Source: Sphaeroforma sirkka (taxonomy: Eukaryota > Opisthokonta > Ichthyosporea > Ichthyophonida). Taken from it: DNA of 64,000 nucleotides. The position numbers and the translations under genes were made by a program. The stretch is taken from NCBI GenBank assembly GCA_001586965.3, contig LUCW03000378.1, positions 1 through 64,000 of the forward strand, written 5' to 3'. This document shows positions 49,550 through 61,667 of the stretch, in pieces. The notes beneath the pieces are model-generated. The model was given only the letters and a program-made list of their open reading frames with translations, was not told the origin of the DNA and ran no database searches. How positions within the stretch are numbered: position 1 is the first letter of the stretch; each line of letters begins with the position of its first letter.

Positions 49550-50328
49550 GAATCACTTGCCAAGATCACGGCAGCCAAAAGTGTCCAGCGCATGCCCGGC
49601 TCGATCCGTGCATTGAATTTGGTTCATCGTGCGGGCTTGTTTGCTACGGCAGTGTTGCCTTGCGACCTGATCAAAGAAGCTCATGTGGTTAAAATGCTGT
49701 GATGCACAGGTAAAGGAGGGTACGAGCCCAATCATGCAGCTGCTGACTCTAGCAACGGATGAAGTTTCACGTAAACTGAAATTCCTTTCCTCTAACCATT
49801 CCTCATTTGGCGAGGCCATATTCGAGGTGCTCGAGTTTGTAGCTGACGCAATTGAGGATTGTAGTAAGTATACGCTAGATAACTGTATCTCAACGTTCTC
49901 CCTCCTCAGGGAGGGGGACGTTGTTCATTTATTAATAATTATAAACAGTAATCCTAAAATGACTGACTCTTAAAATGAGTCATTAGTCATGTGCTGTAAA
50001 ACCCTAAAACCCAGTTTATCAGATTATTCTGATAAACTATAAAACTTGTAATAAACCTAAAATAATCAAATAAATCTAAGTACTTGTATTCTGACCACAG
50101 GATTTTATTAAAGAAATCTTTAAGAATATCCTTTACGCTCCGTCGCTAGCGGCGATATACGAGTTGAATCGCCAAATGCGTATCCAGGCGGGCGACTCGT
50201 TTTCGCTGCAACCGGTTTCTTATTCCACAGCGAATGCGGCCAATGGGAGAGCACAAGAACGCCTTCCGACGCGCATTGGTGACTTAGTTGACGATCGGTC
50301 TATAGGAAGCAACCCGCTCTCCAAGTAG
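49550..50328 (+). pseudogene. Unidentified coding stretch split by a solo LTR
   Basis: Two plus-strand open stretches lie either side of the LTR at 49,860-50,099 and continue each other in sense. The first has LLTLATDEVSRKLKFLSS (about 49,745) and the second DFIKEIFKNILYAPSLAAIY (from 50,101), ending with a stop at 50,328. Both are helical and Leu/Ala-rich. I do not recognise a family. It might be a retroelement Gag or a host gene; the solo LTR shows only that it predates that insertion. Confidence 0.4.
49860..50099 (-). repeat. Solo A/B LTR with GGAT duplication
   Basis: A 240-bp A/B LTR is flanked by GGAT (49,856-49,859 and 50,100-50,103). It carries all three family palindromes. Confidence 0.92.
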
Positions 50329-50379
50329 CAGTGCAAGTTGATGCAGTAAGAGAAGAAGAATTGCCAACTGAGAGACTAC

Positions 50380-50819
50380 AGTAGTAGGCGTATTTCTATA
50401 TACGTTAATAACGTTTTACGTCGTCAGCCCGAGAGTAATTTGGGACTTGTTCCCAAATTAATATAAGTATAGGTGGGTCAGCCCGAGAGAACGTAAGAGT
50501 AATTTGAGACTCCTTCTCAGATTATTCTATTTATAGGATACGGGCCACCGGCTAGCTGAGAGCCGAGGTCCGAGACTGAGTGTGTTATTAATAGAACTAT
50601 TCCAAATGTTATATTTGGTATTTTACTGAGGCCTTTTAGTGGCCTTGTCCAAATATCTGATATGTATAATGGAAAAGGTATTTAATTAATAAAAACCGTT
50701 GAAAACCATTCAAGTAAAACCGAGTTTACGTACTTTTAATACTGCGTTAAACTGAGTTTCCGTACTTTTAATAGTACGTTTATAATACAAGATTCTAGTG
50801 TGGAGGCCCGGCTTTTACA
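50380..50819. repeat. U-type LTR adjoining T
   Basis: Its end (ATAGTACGTTTATAATAC..GTGTGGAGGCCCGGCTTTTACA) matches the end of the U LTR at 60,447. CAGCCCGAGA repeats inside. The left end is unclear. It interrupts the T protease region. Confidence 0.65.
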
Positions 50820-53797
50820 CAGTTGCGCCTATGTTGCGGATACCTGAGTAATCACGGAACGGTTCGCCCCCGTATCAATGAGTGTGCGCATTGCTGGCCG
50901 TTGACTTGTAACGTAACATATACCCGATTGTCCGTAAGGAACAATTTATCTTTTACTGCAAATATTCTTGTTGCCGTTCGACCAAACGTAACGCACATGT
51001 TTAACTCAGACACCCAAACATCTCAGTTCGAGTTCGGTTCCGCTTCCCAATCAGCGGGTCCTTGCTCGGCATCCATCAGCTCATCTTCACTGTCGACATA
51101 TGACTCGTCGACCAAATCATGAATATGCATCATCTCGCTCTCTCCAACCTCAGCAGGCGTGGGATCCGGCATCTGGTCAACTCCATCCACGAGATTGACT
51201 CGCGGGCGGAAGTTATTACCCCGTGCCTGTTGTGTGCGCGCGGATGTCCCTCCAGCCGATGTATGCGCACTTAGGGCAACGTGGTACGTGTATTGGGCCC
51301 AGAGGAAGATTCTCCTCACATGACCGACAACAAACCCTAGGGTTCGATGCTGGTGGCGGTGGCATCGACACGCGTCCGTGTGCGTGATCGTGAACCCCCT
51401 GGGATTTTTAGTGGTCGGGGAAGGTGTACCCGACGGTGTTCTTCCGCCTAATACTCACTCGAAATACATCATGCATTTGTGCCGCGGATATTCTCGCCAT
51501 TTAGGGTGCATGCGAAGAGTGTCACAATAGTATGCAACCCCCGCAGCTTGATTAATTAGGTTGAGCATACAATGATTGCGGTATACTTGTAGTGGAATCT
51601 CATATCGTCACATCTCCATAAAATCAACTTTGCGTTCAAAATCTCGAAGTTGGGTCTCGAGTGGCACCGAAGGGTTTATCTTCATGCACGCCAATACATT
51701 TCTGTATGCGCTATCTTCCAGATCTTGTTCTTGTTCGTGTGTACGTACAATAAAAGCAGTGCAGTCCTGGAACGACATGCACTGCAATTTTTGTTCGTTC
51801 TCCACAATAAAATCCAAAAGTGCCTTGGGTGCGCCTTCTTTCTGTAGCGCCCTATGGAGGCCCATCTGCATATGAATCGGATCTAATTTGTGAAATTTTG
51901 CATTCTTATGCCAATCCAATATAAACGCATGCAGCTGTATTTTCTGCGGATTATCCAAATAATAGCTGCCCTGTGGATTAGGTGGCTATTCCTTGGGTGT
52001 CCGTTTTTCGGCCGTGATTGTGCAAGTCTTCAACGTCTCGTTAGTTGTACGAATTAAGCCCTGCAACGCACGAGCGTCTTCAGTGCGTCCCTCAGCTTCT
52101 GCTTGCATCATACGTTGGGTGAGAAGAAATACCTGCATTTTCATCTCTGCCGCGGTAGATTCATTGATGCACGCTTCCGTAGGTGATGATATCTGACATC
52201 GTTTCACCTCTTATGGGTCTTCCAGGTAGCGATCGTGGGGAACAGGCGGGTGTTTACGGTAAGTAAGCGTATCGATAGGCACATTGGCATTATCCTGACA
52301 ATTCTCCTTTCTCTCTTCGGAGATTGTGGACGACTATGCTGTTGTAATTTATCCCTAAATAAGTTTACTGCCGCCCAACCGTGAGGTTGTTGACTCGGAG
52401 ATTTCAAAACTCTGCGAAATGCCTCAAAGGACCGATGGCAAATTTGGAGGGGTGTCCATGTGCCAATGTAGGTTCGCTGGGTCCAAAAAAATTCTACCAG
52501 GCGATTTCACTAACGTTTTCGAGTCATGATACCGATCCGGACCATTAAGCGGTCTCTCAGCAGGGATCGGAATTGTCTGGGCTCGATTTTGAGCGTTCTT
52601 CGACAATCGTTCGCGGCGCGTAATATGGACGTTCGCGTAAGGAGCCACTTGATGTATGGCCTTCGTCCGACCAATCCTGCGCTTCATCGGGCTAATTTGC
52701 TTCACGTTGTTAGCACCGCTATCAGACAACTGGTGAGTTGGTGAAAGCTCCGCTTGTGTTGGGTATTGAGGGGCCCAAGTATATAACTATGTTGACTCGG
52801 CCTCAGACTCAGAAAATTCATCATTCACTATCGCCTGGGCCGTATCCTGGGGCATCAATGTGTCAATCTCTGTCAGTGACAACTTACGAAGGTGACGAAG
52901 TCGCTCTTTAATAAGACGACTCCTTTCTTTTGCCTCCTTCACATGCAACAACGTATTCAAGTGGCCTGCTTGATCCGCCAGCCATTCCGGAGCTCGGCTA
53001 ATCCCATCCAAAGTTTGGATGGAGTGCTGGGCCTCAGACTGCAGATGAGTCAACTCCAAATGAATTCCCACCGTCTCGTCGTCTCCGGGTGCCGGTTTCT
53101 TGGCACATGCTGTCTCCACCTTATCGCATAGTTCGATCAAATGCCGAATCGTTCCAAGCAATCGTTTTAACAGTTGAAACAAGCTTGCTTACCCACCGTA
53201 GGCAACGGTCTGGTCTCAGGTCCCGTCATTGTTGTAAAAAAAAATGTAAACTAAATTGTTTCTTAGTTGTTTAACCTTTAAAGAACGTAGTATAAAGAAT
53301 ACAGTAGTTCGGTCACTTAAAAATGTGGTCAAAACCAAGTGACACTTAATAAAGAGTGTTAAGTCTAAAATAAGTGAACTCAGTCAGAGGTGCCGATATG
53401 AACGGCGCGTCTCCTGTATTTATTAATCACGTCTTCGTGTAAGACAAGATTTTCTCTAACAACGGTAGATTGTGAAAATCGCCGTATCTAAGACCTTGGT
53501 CTCCTAGTTACTAATTAATGATGACACTCGATGAGTCATCATTCTATTACACTAAATTATATTCTATTATCTAATCCGGTCCTCGGGTCCGATCGTCAAT
53601 AATTCTTCTTAAGTCTGAGCCTCTGGGTCTACCGCACTTAGGTATGAGCCTCTGGTCGGCCGTAGTAGGTCCTCCCAGGTCTGAGCCTGAATAAATCCTC
53701 TTAGGTCCGAGCCTCTGGTTCGGTCCTGAATTCTTCCATCTCAGGTCCGGCCCTCTAGTCCGGTCCCTAAGTCCCCATCTATGGTACTTTGTCCACA
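50820..53797 (-). mobile_element. T: A/B-like Ty3/gypsy fossil next to 18S rRNA
   Basis: Minus-strand parts: 5' LTR (53,230-53,797), Gag pieces (53,182-51,600) and a protease start (MRTLIDTGANRSVITQ, about 50,880). Gag pieces include a helical Leu/Asp-rich N-terminal part, a basic middle and MQVFLLTQRMMQAEAEGRTE (about 52,140), which parallels the A/B block before PRTWPDW. The U-type LTR ends it. Broken, about ten breaks. It sits directly against the 18S fragment and so probably inserted into an rDNA unit. Confidence 0.7.
53230..53797 (-). repeat. 5' LTR of T
   Basis: In T's sense it runs TGTGGACAAAGTACC...TTTTTTTTTACAACA, 568 bp. Its start adjoins the 18S base at 53,798. It includes about five degenerate repeats of AGGCTCAGACCTNAG (53,580-53,770). 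No second LTR is present, so ends are set by TG...CA and by the rRNA boundary. Confidence 0.65.
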
Positions 53798-54625
53798 TTT
53801 CACCTCTGACAATTATATATTAATGTCCCCAACTATCCCTATTAATCATTATCTCGATCCTAGAAACCAACAAAATAAGATCGTGATCTTATTCCATTAT
53901 TCCATGCTGTAATATTCAAGCAAACGCCTGCTTTAAACACTCTAATTTCTCACAGTAAAAGTCCCAAACCCTGCGCACACTCAACTAAGAGCACACACAG
54001 TCTTTGAGAAAAAGAATGCGCCTAACAGTGCATGACTCACGGCAGACCATTAGACACAATCCAAAATCCAACTACGACAACTTTAATATACGCTATTGGA
54101 GCTGGAATTACCGCGGCTGCTGGCACCAGACTTGCCCTCCAATTGTTTCTCGTTAAGGGGTTTAAATTGTACTCATTCCAATTACAAGGCTTTTAAAAGT
54201 CCTGTATTGTTATTTTTTTGGGTAGCCGTTTTTCAGGCTCCCTCTCCGGAATCGAACCCTAATTCTCCGTTACCCGTTGTAACCATGGTAAGCCAATACC
54301 TTACCATTGAAAGTTGATAGGGCAGAAATGTGAATGAAACATCGCCGGCACAAGGCCATGCGATCAAAAAGTTATTATGAATCACCAAGAAACCGCCGAA
54401 GCGCATTGGTTTTGTATCTAATAAATACAGCCCTTCCGAAGTCGGGATTTTTCGCATGTATTAGCTCTATAATTACCACGGTTATGCAAGTAGTAGATAT
54501 TATCAAATAAACTATAACTGATTTACTGAGCCATTCGCAGTTTCACAATATAAATATTTATACTTAGACATGCATGGCTTGATCTTTGAGACAAGCATAT
54601 GACTACTGGCAGGATCAACCAGGTA
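53798..54625 (-). rRNA. 18S (SSU) rRNA gene, 5' part
   Basis: The minus strand begins TACCTGGTTGATCCTGCCAG, the universal eukaryotic 18S 5' end. It continues through CATGCATGTCTAAGTATAAA, AGCTAATACATGCG, GTGCCAGCAGCCGCGGTAAT (about 54,110) and the V4 region to GTCAGAGGTGAAAT. About 828 bases are present, nearly half the gene. The conserved continuation TCTTGG is absent and T's LTR starts instead. The V4 segment is short and AT-rich. SSU rRNA forms the core of the small ribosomal subunit. Very sure of identity; taxon not resolved. Confidence 0.98.
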
Positions 54626-55740
54626 GCTATCTTAGATACAATTCATGTTTACAGAACCTACTGCAAATTCTCAGCTCCACCACTATATGCGCGATTACAT
54701 AGCGATTTCATCTAAATTTATACAATACCTCCTGAAAACGTAAATTTCAAATTCCACCACAAGGGTGGAAAGATAATTTTGCAGAAATTGTTATCATACA
54801 AGCTGTCACGAATGACAGATTATATCTACACCTGATGAGTACATTACTCATCGGAGTAAACAATTTACTCTAGTTTGCTGTACCTAAAATTTCTTCTACG
54901 TTAAGGATTCCAAACATGATCACAATTACACTGCTTTCAGTTGAATTTGATTGTTTAAAAACTTTAACCTTTCCTACATGTTGATATACAATGACTGACT
55001 GAATCTAATCAGAGTAAACCTACATGCAAATCGGTGAAAAGTAGAATTATGTATTCTTCGGCGCCATTACTCGCCTAAGCTGTAATGGACTGTATGTGTT
55101 TGGTATTTGCTCGCTGAGGGAGATTGTATACTGGTTGAGTAAAACAGCTTCCAACAGCAAATACAAATAGGGGATGTCGGGATATACATTATATATAACA
55201 ATGTATATGTTTATAGAAATAGGCTCTCTAAAACAATCAACGAACAACCGCGTACAATATGAAATGACACTTGAATTAAAAATCGACCAATGAAAACAAA
55301 AAGCTAAAGACAATACAGCAGATGGGTTGGAGAGAGAAATAGCTCTTGAAAAAATCACGAATCTCTACAATGAAGTAATGCAGTATACCCATGTGTGCAC
55401 CAATGTTATCTCACGTATGAGCTGATATCTATCCGTCGGCTCCAAGTTGGTTTTTTTTTGCGTTTTGTGTGACTAGCACCATATAGATAGTATTTCCTTG
55501 TTCCCTACGAAAATCATGCGGTGATAATTGTGTCGTGTAGAATCGAAGTTCATTGCTGCACTCACTAAAATATGCTTGTGAAATATGCAGCATTTGAGTA
55601 CTAGAGAATATTAAAACGCAAAAACGTCCAAGATCACATCCCAAAACCCAGGATTCTCCATTCCTGAGTTCATTGTCCACGCCCAATATGTATATATTCC
55701 TCACGTCAGTTTCCGCTGTCGGAATGTAATGCTTCAGGGT
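54626..55740 (-). other. rDNA upstream region (5' ETS/spacer) with hairpins
   Basis: The stretch directly upstream of 18S in its sense should include the 5' external transcribed spacer. Three adjoining hairpins lie at 54,803-54,870. Open frames at 55,047-55,358 and 55,429-55,704 (minus) are not convincing. I cannot place the rRNA promoter. Confidence 0.5.
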
Positions 55741-56300
55741 TTTAGAGTTTAGATTTCCGCCATATATATATAACTATTCTTAGCTGGTGGCGTAAAGGTT
55801 AGGCGTGCCTTATCTGCGGGAATCCTGAGTGATGACTGAACGACTTGCTCCGTGCCAACGAGGGTGCGCATATCATGGTCGTCTACTTGTATAATAACAT
55901 ATGCACAGTTATCGGCAGGAAACAATCGATCGTTTACTACAAGCATTATTGTTGCCGTACGTCCAAAAGTCGACACATGTTGACATCAGCCCTAGTATCT
56001 CAACCCGAGTTTGTCCTATATATTCTGCCCGCTGGCCTTTGTTCGGCTTTCATAGCTCACATTCACTCTGTACGTAAGACTCGTCGACTTAGTCATGAAT
56101 ATGAAATACTTCTTTCAGTCTTATCCCTGCTGGTGGCTGATCAGGCATCTGATCACCGTCCAATAAGTTGACGGGAGGCTGCAAATTATTACCTGATGAT
56201 CCGTGTGGCGTACGCGTCGATATATCCAAAGCCGATGTACGTTGTATAGGAACCCTGTCACCTGGCGCATCATGGGGGATAAAATGGACTTCTGTTGCCG
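55741..56300 (-). mobile_element. T-like protease fossil in rDNA spacer
   Basis: The minus strand has CAYVIIQVDDHDMRTLVGTE (about 55,880), which lines up with VYVTLQVNGQQ and MRTLIDTG of T at about 50,900. The upstream linker also resembles T (51,030-51,300). A piece of it (GTGGCGTACGCGTCGATAT) recurs at 56,600-56,690. Very decayed, no LTR seen. Confidence 0.55.
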
Positions 56301-56799
56301 CACGTTTGCTTGTATTTGTAAATCAGGATTAAATATGTAATTTGCGGCTATGTCTTAACATGGTTTAAGACAAAAGTCTTTACAAAGCGGGATCATCCAT
56401 CGTTTAATATTTCGATACAGTGTTGTTGCCTAGTATGCACTACCGTTTGTTTGTGAATCGAATTATAGATATACTAGACATACAAGCAACTCTATTACTC
56501 AGTCGACGATACAAATAGGGGTTGTGTACCATACCTTCTTATGGATATGCATGTGTGTTCTTGTCACATATTGAAATAAGTATCAAAACCCCTGAACCCT
56601 ATTGCCTGATGACCCTTGTGGCGTACGCGTCGATATGTCCAAGGTCATTGTACGTTGTATAGAAACCCTATCACCTGGGGCATGGAGGTTAGCTTGTGTA
56701 TTTACTTCAGCACGCAAGTATGACCGTTGTAGAAATACGGCCTACGGTCAGTCTAAAATATCAAGATCAATTGAGATAATACATTGGTTTTTATTTGTA
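56301..56799. other. Spacer with a partial repeat of T-like sequence
   Basis: No gene is seen. 56,600-56,690 repeats 56,190-56,275 at moderate identity. The rest is unassigned. Confidence 0.4.
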
Positions 56800-57390
56800 T
56801 TTTAAATAATTTAGTACAAGCTCTTTTTCCAATATTTCCAAAGTGTTCTAAATTCACTTTGATGGCTCCAATAGCCTGAGTACTTGGTATGACTCATCTA
56901 CTTGGACCTATTTGAGACATTAGTAGATGTAGGATATTATAAACTAAATTTTATAATCTCCGAACTACTACTTATAGATTTTGGTCCTCCCGCCAATCTC
57001 CAAAATCCAATAAGTCTTTTTCTTTTTTTAACTTTTCTTCAGATGGAACTTTATTTATATCAGCTAATGTATTAACGTGACTTACGTTATTATGTCTATT
57101 TACAAATTAGGCAAGTGGTCATGAACACTTAGTACTTCTAGTGAAAATTATTCAATAAAGAACAGCTAGAGGTACGCCCTGTGTGATCGAGGATATTTAG
57201 GCTCTTAACAAGAGGCAGTCCCGATCATTCTTACACAAGCTACCACTGCTAAATCCTAACTGACTAAATTGTATTTTAGTTTAATATAGTAATTTCCATC
57301 GAAGTTTACATATTTTTTCAGTTATTTAGTAGTTACAGTAGTGTACTGCTTCTAGACTGTCTGACATCGATTTACTATCCAGCAAATACT
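56800..57390 (+). other. Probable X3 5' LTR and leader
   Basis: AT-rich DNA upstream of the X3 gag holds an AATAAA (about 57,163) and the leader segment shared with 3,213-3,284. A pyrimidine tract plus CAG (TATTTTTTCAG, about 57,320-57,330) could be a 3' splice site. LTR ends are not fixed because no second copy is in the window. Confidence 0.4.
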
Positions 57391-58044
57391 ATGGCTAAGG
57401 GTACTTCTAAAGGCAAGGGAGCCGCTAGCTCTAAGCCTGCTAAGCCTGCCGAGGTTCCTGAGGTCCCTGTGGAAACACCTAGCTTGTCTGGAGTTGAGCC
57501 TGCCGAGGATACTGTTGGGGAAGCAAATTCTGAGGTTGGTACAGAGGATTATTCTGAGGATGACTCGTCGGATCCTAAAGCCTTGGAAGAAGAGGTATCT
57601 ACTACCGCGGAAAGGCTCGCCAGCGTCCGTGTATCACCTAGGAGTGAAGCTCAGGACCCCAGCTTGCCCCCTGACCACGTGCCGTCAAATATTGGGGACA
57701 AACGTCGAAAGGCTGGAAAATTCGTGGATACGAATGTCGGGGACATTATAACTCCACATCTAAAGGACACTCCAGCACAATTCCGGAGTGAAAAGGAAGT
57801 ATTGGACCTGTCCGAAAATTTTGGTTTCGCCATCGATGGAGAAGCAATTCCATCCAGCTCAAATCTTGGGGCCGAAGTTGAGGACGCCATAATTCGACAA
57901 CGAGTGGTTGGATCCTCTCAATCTCGACGCCAATTGAACCGCACTGAAGCGCTCTTGGAGGAGCTAGCGGCAGCAGCAGTTGTGGACCCCTCTATCGTGT
58001 CCCACATGGCTGGTATTCTACCTATACCGAAGAAGAAGAAAATT

Positions 58045-58135
58045 CCGGGTTTTAGGGTTTTTGTTTCGAACCCGAGATCTACTGGTTTACCAGCCAGTAC
58101 GTGTACCACTAAGCCAGTTACCACTGGTGAGAGAG
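58045..58135 (-). ncRNA. tRNA-Thr-like Pol III unit inside X3 gag (antisense)
   Basis: On the minus strand: A-box TGGCTTAGTGG (58,116-58,106), hairpin ACTGG...CCAGT, B-box GGGTTCGAAAC (58,073-58,063). A T-rich tail (TTTTCTTCTTCTTCGG) follows in place of the clean T9 of X1 and X2. It lies at the same gag position as in the other copies. Confidence 0.55.
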
Positions 58136-59688
58136 GAAATATTTCAAAATTTAATCTCTATAGCTCTGATGCTACCATTGACCATCCTTTTGACAAACCT
58201 AACCCTTTCAGAGGATATGATCGTATGGAAGTCGATGAGGCTTACCATCCTCGTAATATCGACTCTCATTTGCCAACTAACCCTGGTAATCACGATTTTG
58301 GCAATCGCTACACCAGTACCTCGTTAGAGAGTTCCCGCTCTAATCCTGAGGATGAGGAAGTGAGAACCAGACATACTCGTCTCAGGCTATTACGCTCTGA
58401 TGCAAGTCCTTGAGGACCGTCTATTGAATGACTCTGACCTTGACGATAGGAAAGCGGATAACATTCGCTATCTAATCGATAACAAGAGAAAGGAAATAGA
58501 CACCATCTTGGTACTAGCAGCCCGTAGCACTGAGCATGAGCCTCGTGAACACTTAGAACCAAGCTTTATAAAGCAGCTAGGTAACGCGCAGGCTGAGGTC
58601 GATTTCTCTACTAATGAGAGTACAGTGGAGACACTGAAGGCCTTCGACCAACTTAAGGAGTCTGCCAGCCTTAAGGATAAGCAGATGATGGTTGCCTTTA
58701 TTCATTTCTGTGAGTCAGGTGAATGGCAAACTATCTTGAAGGCCCATGAGACCAACTGGAAAGCCCTATCCTGTCACCAGTTGCGTGAAAATATAATTAA
58801 CACCTTTTTTGAAGTTGCACGTGACCGTGAACTTCTAGAGTCTCGCAAGTTCTTTGCGAACGATACCACTATTCGAGGTACTCTAGCTCATATGACACAT
58901 ATGAATACTCGGATGGGTGGTCGTACTTATACTGGCGAATATTTATTAATTTGTCAGATGATGGTGACTCTGGGAGCTAACCTCAATGATGACATCATCG
59001 CCTATGGTGGTTTGCGATCTATGCCTTGGTCTGTCTTTGAGAAGATAGTTCACAAGCATACCAATCCCTCTACTAGAGTACTTAGTACCACGAGCTACAC
59101 CCAGCCAAGCGTAACGCAGTAGAGACTAGCACTGCGCGTAGTACTAAGAAACCTCGCACTACTACTGGAGGGGGTACTGGCTCTACTTCTACCGAACCGA
59201 AAGGTGAAAAGAAGGTGAGAGCGCCTCGCAAGAAGTGTGGTTACAACCTCACAAAACGTAATGGCAAGTGGAATGGTAGACACGACCCTGTTAAGTGTGC
59301 ACCAGGCAAGCCAGATTTTGGACACTATATGAACGAGTGTGCTACTTGCAAGGGTACTAACGGTTGGCACAAAGAGGATTGCAAGGACTTACCGGACGTC
59401 CAAGTTAAGCACTGACAGTACCATATGTGTGCACTAGAGCAAGATTATGAGAAAATGTTCAATAAAATCCATACCAAAAGAGATGAACGTATATTTCAAA
59501 CCGTTTATGTAGATGGAGAAAAAGTTATAGCACTTTTTGATCCAGGGGCTGAAGTCTCTGCTATCTCACGACGAGTAGCCTACGCTATAGATATGGCTAT
59601 CCATAACGAAACAACTAATTTAATCTTGGGAAATGGCATAGTTACCACTTGCGAAGAATCCATTGACTACGTACACATAATATTGTCA

Positions 59689-60447
59689 TGTAGATATCGA
59701 TCTCTTAAGGCGGTATAAACATCTTAGAGCTACTAAACGTTATAAAATCTTAAAGTCTTTTAATAAGTTTTTTAAGTATACGAATTTTACTCTGGTAATA
59801 AAGTTAGGTATGCCTCATAGAAATCAGCAATACTCTGGGGGATTGTAAGGCTGAGACATTGCCTATATATCATCCTCTCAGTACTGAATTCGCCGAAGGG
59901 ATTCTATTTATGTTTTCGTTATCGTTATCGTCGAAACTAGTATTACTTGTTTCGTCACATGAATTACTAAAACTAGTAAAATCCTATCTTTAGAAAAAAA
60001 AGAAAAAAAGAAAAAAAATATTCCTGATGTCCTTAGTTATTGTCTTAACCAATAACTGGCCACTTATCAAGAATTACCGACTTGCCATCATCAGACTGGC
60101 ACATCTGGTTGGCTGAGCGGAGGTCAAACTAGGCAACCATTAAGGGTCCCTAGAAACCTATGTTCGGTTGAGCCATCTCGCTACCGAAGTATTCAGATGT
60201 ATATTTTGGAGTGTTTATTTAGGTCTCTTAATAGACCTACTCCAAATCTACTCTTTGGCCCTTTTCACAGTCCCTTTAATGGGTCGGGGCCAAAATATCT
60301 GATTTGTAAAATGGAAAAGGTACTTGTAAATAGAACCGTTAAAAACCATTTAATACACGTGCTTTTAATAGTACGTTTATAATTTACGTACTGCTTAAGA
60401 GTACGTTTATCAACATAAGAGTCTAATGTGGAGGCCCGGCTATTACA
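59689..60447. repeat. U-type solo LTR inserted in X3 protease region
   Basis: A 759-bp unit TGTAGATATCG...GGCTATTACA is flanked by GTCA on both sides (59,685-59,688 and 60,448-60,451). X3 coding similarity resumes on the far side. It contains an A-rich run (about 59,993-60,019). Confidence 0.88.
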
Positions 60448-61401
60448 GTCAGATAGAAGAGAAGTAAAGACACGCCTAATCGTTACTGACATGTCTCAAA
60501 AAAATGATTTAATTATAGGTATGACTGATCTTCTCAGTTAAAGTATAACTCTCACTGGTCTGCCTAATGGGCTAGACCCAAATTATGATCAGTCAGATGA
60601 TAACATGTTAAAGATACCTAAACGTCCGGAAAGTGAAGCAAAAGATATGATTCCGCACTTTACCGATATAACTATGGACTTAATTATACAAAACAGAAAT
60701 ATTGCAATAACTGACTGGTTTGTGTTTAAGTTCTCTAATGGGTACGTTAAGCTTGACTTAACAAACGTCGACTTCTCTGACTTAAAGTGTCCTTCACATA
60801 GCTACGTGAGTTGGAGACACAAAGACGTTGTCAATACCCAAATTGAAGATTGGCTAAAACAGGGTCTAATTGAAATCAATTATGATACAACCCCAGTTAA
60901 CTTATCTCTCTTAGCGGTCGATCAATATAAATCTGAAGGAAAGTTTAGTAAAACAAGAGTAGTACTAAACCTGTCGCCAATCAACAAACTAATCCCGCAA
61001 CATAGTTTTCCCTTACCTAAGATAAGCGAGATACTACGCAAAATGGAAGGTACGACTCTTTTTTCCAAGGTAGACTTATAAGCTGCATTCCATCAATTAC
61101 AAATATATGTGCCGCATAGGAAACACTTTTTCTTTACTTGGCAAGGTAAGAAGTGCCAGTTTAAAGGTGCACCTGAAGGCTTACACATGTTACCTTCTTT
61201 CTTCCAACAAGTTATGATGGAACTATTTGCGAACCTGTTGGATAACGTATCAGTATATTTTGATGATATAGTTATCTTTACAAAGACAGCACATGAACAT
61301 GCTAAATACGTTAAGGAAGTCTTAAAGCGACTTAACCATGCCAAACTAAAGATTAACGAGGACAAGTGTTCTTTTACTAAAGATACTATACACTTACTTG
61401 G

Positions 61402-61649
61402 TGTGGTCAGAATACAAGTGCTTATATATATTTGATTATTTTAGGTTTATTACAAGTTTAACAGTTTATCAGAATAATCTGATAAACTGGGTTTTAGGGT
61501 TTTGCTGGTTTTACAACACATAACTGATGACTCATTTAAGAGTCAGTCATTTTAGGATTACTGTTTACAATTACTAATAAATGAACAACGTCCCCCTCCC
61601 TGAGGGGGGAGAACGTTGAGATATAGTTACTCGACGTGTACTTACTACA
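61402..61649 (+). repeat. Solo A/B LTR in X3 RT
   Basis: A 248-bp A/B LTR is flanked by TTGG (61,398-61,401 and 61,650-61,653). X3 similarity resumes with GGTTACAAGGT. Confidence 0.92.
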
Positions 61650-61667
61650 TTGGTTACAAGGTGCAGC

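Noticed and set aside
54233-54457. Open frames inside the 18S rRNA gene
   Set aside because: The sequence is plainly SSU rRNA; the frames are chance.
54832-54870. CTGATGAG resembling a hammerhead ribozyme core
   Set aside because: The GAAA box required after stem II is missing; the sequence is better read as simple hairpins.
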